Below are positions 63,794-64,000 of a DNA stretch of 64,000 bases, piece after piece. The translations under genes and the position numbers were made by a program. Numbering within the stretch: the stretch's first letter is position 1; every line of letters begins with the position of its first letter. The notes under the pieces were generated by a model that was not told the origin of the DNA, did not search any database, and worked only from the letters and a program-made list of their open reading frames with translations. The stretch is from CAMPKL01 sp963817465 (GTDB taxonomy: Bacteria; Acidobacteriota; Terriglobia; Bryobacterales; UBA6623): NCBI GenBank assembly GCA_963817465.1, contig CAWFOP010000018.1, positions 62,001 to 126,000 of the forward strand. The letters run 5' to 3'.

Positions 63794-64000
63794 ATGAGCG
63801 CTAACATGTTTTCGCTTCGCAAGCTGCTGCTCGGCGCGGCCCTGACGCCGCTTTTGATTTCCGTCGCCGCCGCGCAGCAGAAGGTCGACGTCTACAACAT
63901 TCGGCAGGCGACGGCCGGCGAGGAAGTCTATCAACAGATTTGTTCCGGCTGTCACGGGGCCGACCTGAATGGCTCCGCCGACGCTTCGGCGCTCACAGGC
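63794..64000 (+). CDS. Exported c-type cytochrome or quinohaemoprotein, 5' part
   Basis: The first 69 residues are visible before the window ends. ATG 63794 (or 63806) gives a signal peptide (LLLGAALTPLLISVAAAQ), then EEVYQQICSGCHGADLNG, a haem c site. The spacing resembles the N-terminal cytochrome of the PQQ dehydrogenase at 48134-49931, so it could be another such enzyme, but a stand-alone cytochrome is equally possible. Confidence 0.75.
   Translation, partial: MSANMFSLRKLLLGAALTPLLISVAAAQQKVDVYNIRQATAGEEVYQQICSGCHGADLNGSADASALTG

Noticed and set aside
1..64000. CRISPR arrays, rRNA and tRNA genes
   Set aside because: No regularly spaced direct repeats of 25-40 bases and no RNA-gene signatures were seen; a covariance-model scan would be decisive for tRNAs.

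Overview
The window is about 65% G+C by eye and looks like a chromosome segment of an acidobacterium of the Solibacter/Bryobacter type. The evidence is two proteins with the Solibacter-type TIGR03437-like architecture, many secreted PQQ-type beta-propellers and c-type cytochromes, DUF885 and DUF2911 proteins, M20 and M1 peptidases, a membrane-anchored Ser/Thr kinase, and a short BirA next to CoaX. No rRNA, tRNA or CRISPR array was seen.

Layout. 1-9780: partial gene, SGNH hydrolase, M20 peptidase, a membrane/redoxin fusion, HtrA protease, a glycosyltransferase/sugar-phosphate transferase fusion, and a tightly coupled ECF sigma / anti-sigma / YbjQ operon. 9813-18494: DUF885 hydrolase, an accessory XRE-ImmA/PIN pair, a SulP transporter, DUF2911 protein, a toroid-like secreted protein and an Nmad2-domain protein. 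18743-29383: accessory stretch with a TIGR03437 protein, a decayed REP-associated transposase, a lower-GC giant secreted protein with a VWD domain, an esterase-hydratase fusion, a sulfatase between two copies of a dispersed repeat, and an enolase-superfamily remnant. 29486-37120: pentapeptide protein, Ser/Thr kinase with an adjacent pseudokinase, then a three-gene envelope module bracketed by a duplicated 3' end of coaX. 37148-41497: coaX-birA, divergent thyX, and creD. 41599-50951: TIGR03437 protein, a pseudo-SGNH hydrolase, PQQ propellers, a cytochrome c-HhH protein, a quinohaemoprotein dehydrogenase and a TIM-barrel isomerase. 51098-64000: membrane proteins, M1 aminopeptidase, GDPD, endonuclease III, DedA, YbaK, a DUF1554 lectin, esterase, a GH140-like glycosidase, a second repeat-rich gap, a SnoaL-like protein, a CadC-like regulator and the start of a cytochrome.

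Themes. Most genes encode exported hydrolases and oxidoreductases for polymer and alcohol use, with housekeeping genes between them. About 17 otherwise convincing genes carry single-base frameshifts, mostly one-base insertions. This is more likely a long-read consensus problem than mass pseudogenisation, so these genes are described over their full reconstructed span. The observations most worth following are the coaX-bracketed module (33080-37283), the kinase/pseudokinase pair, the SGNH protein that has lost catalytic Ser and His, the isolated Nmad2 gene, and the dispersed REP-like repeat family.
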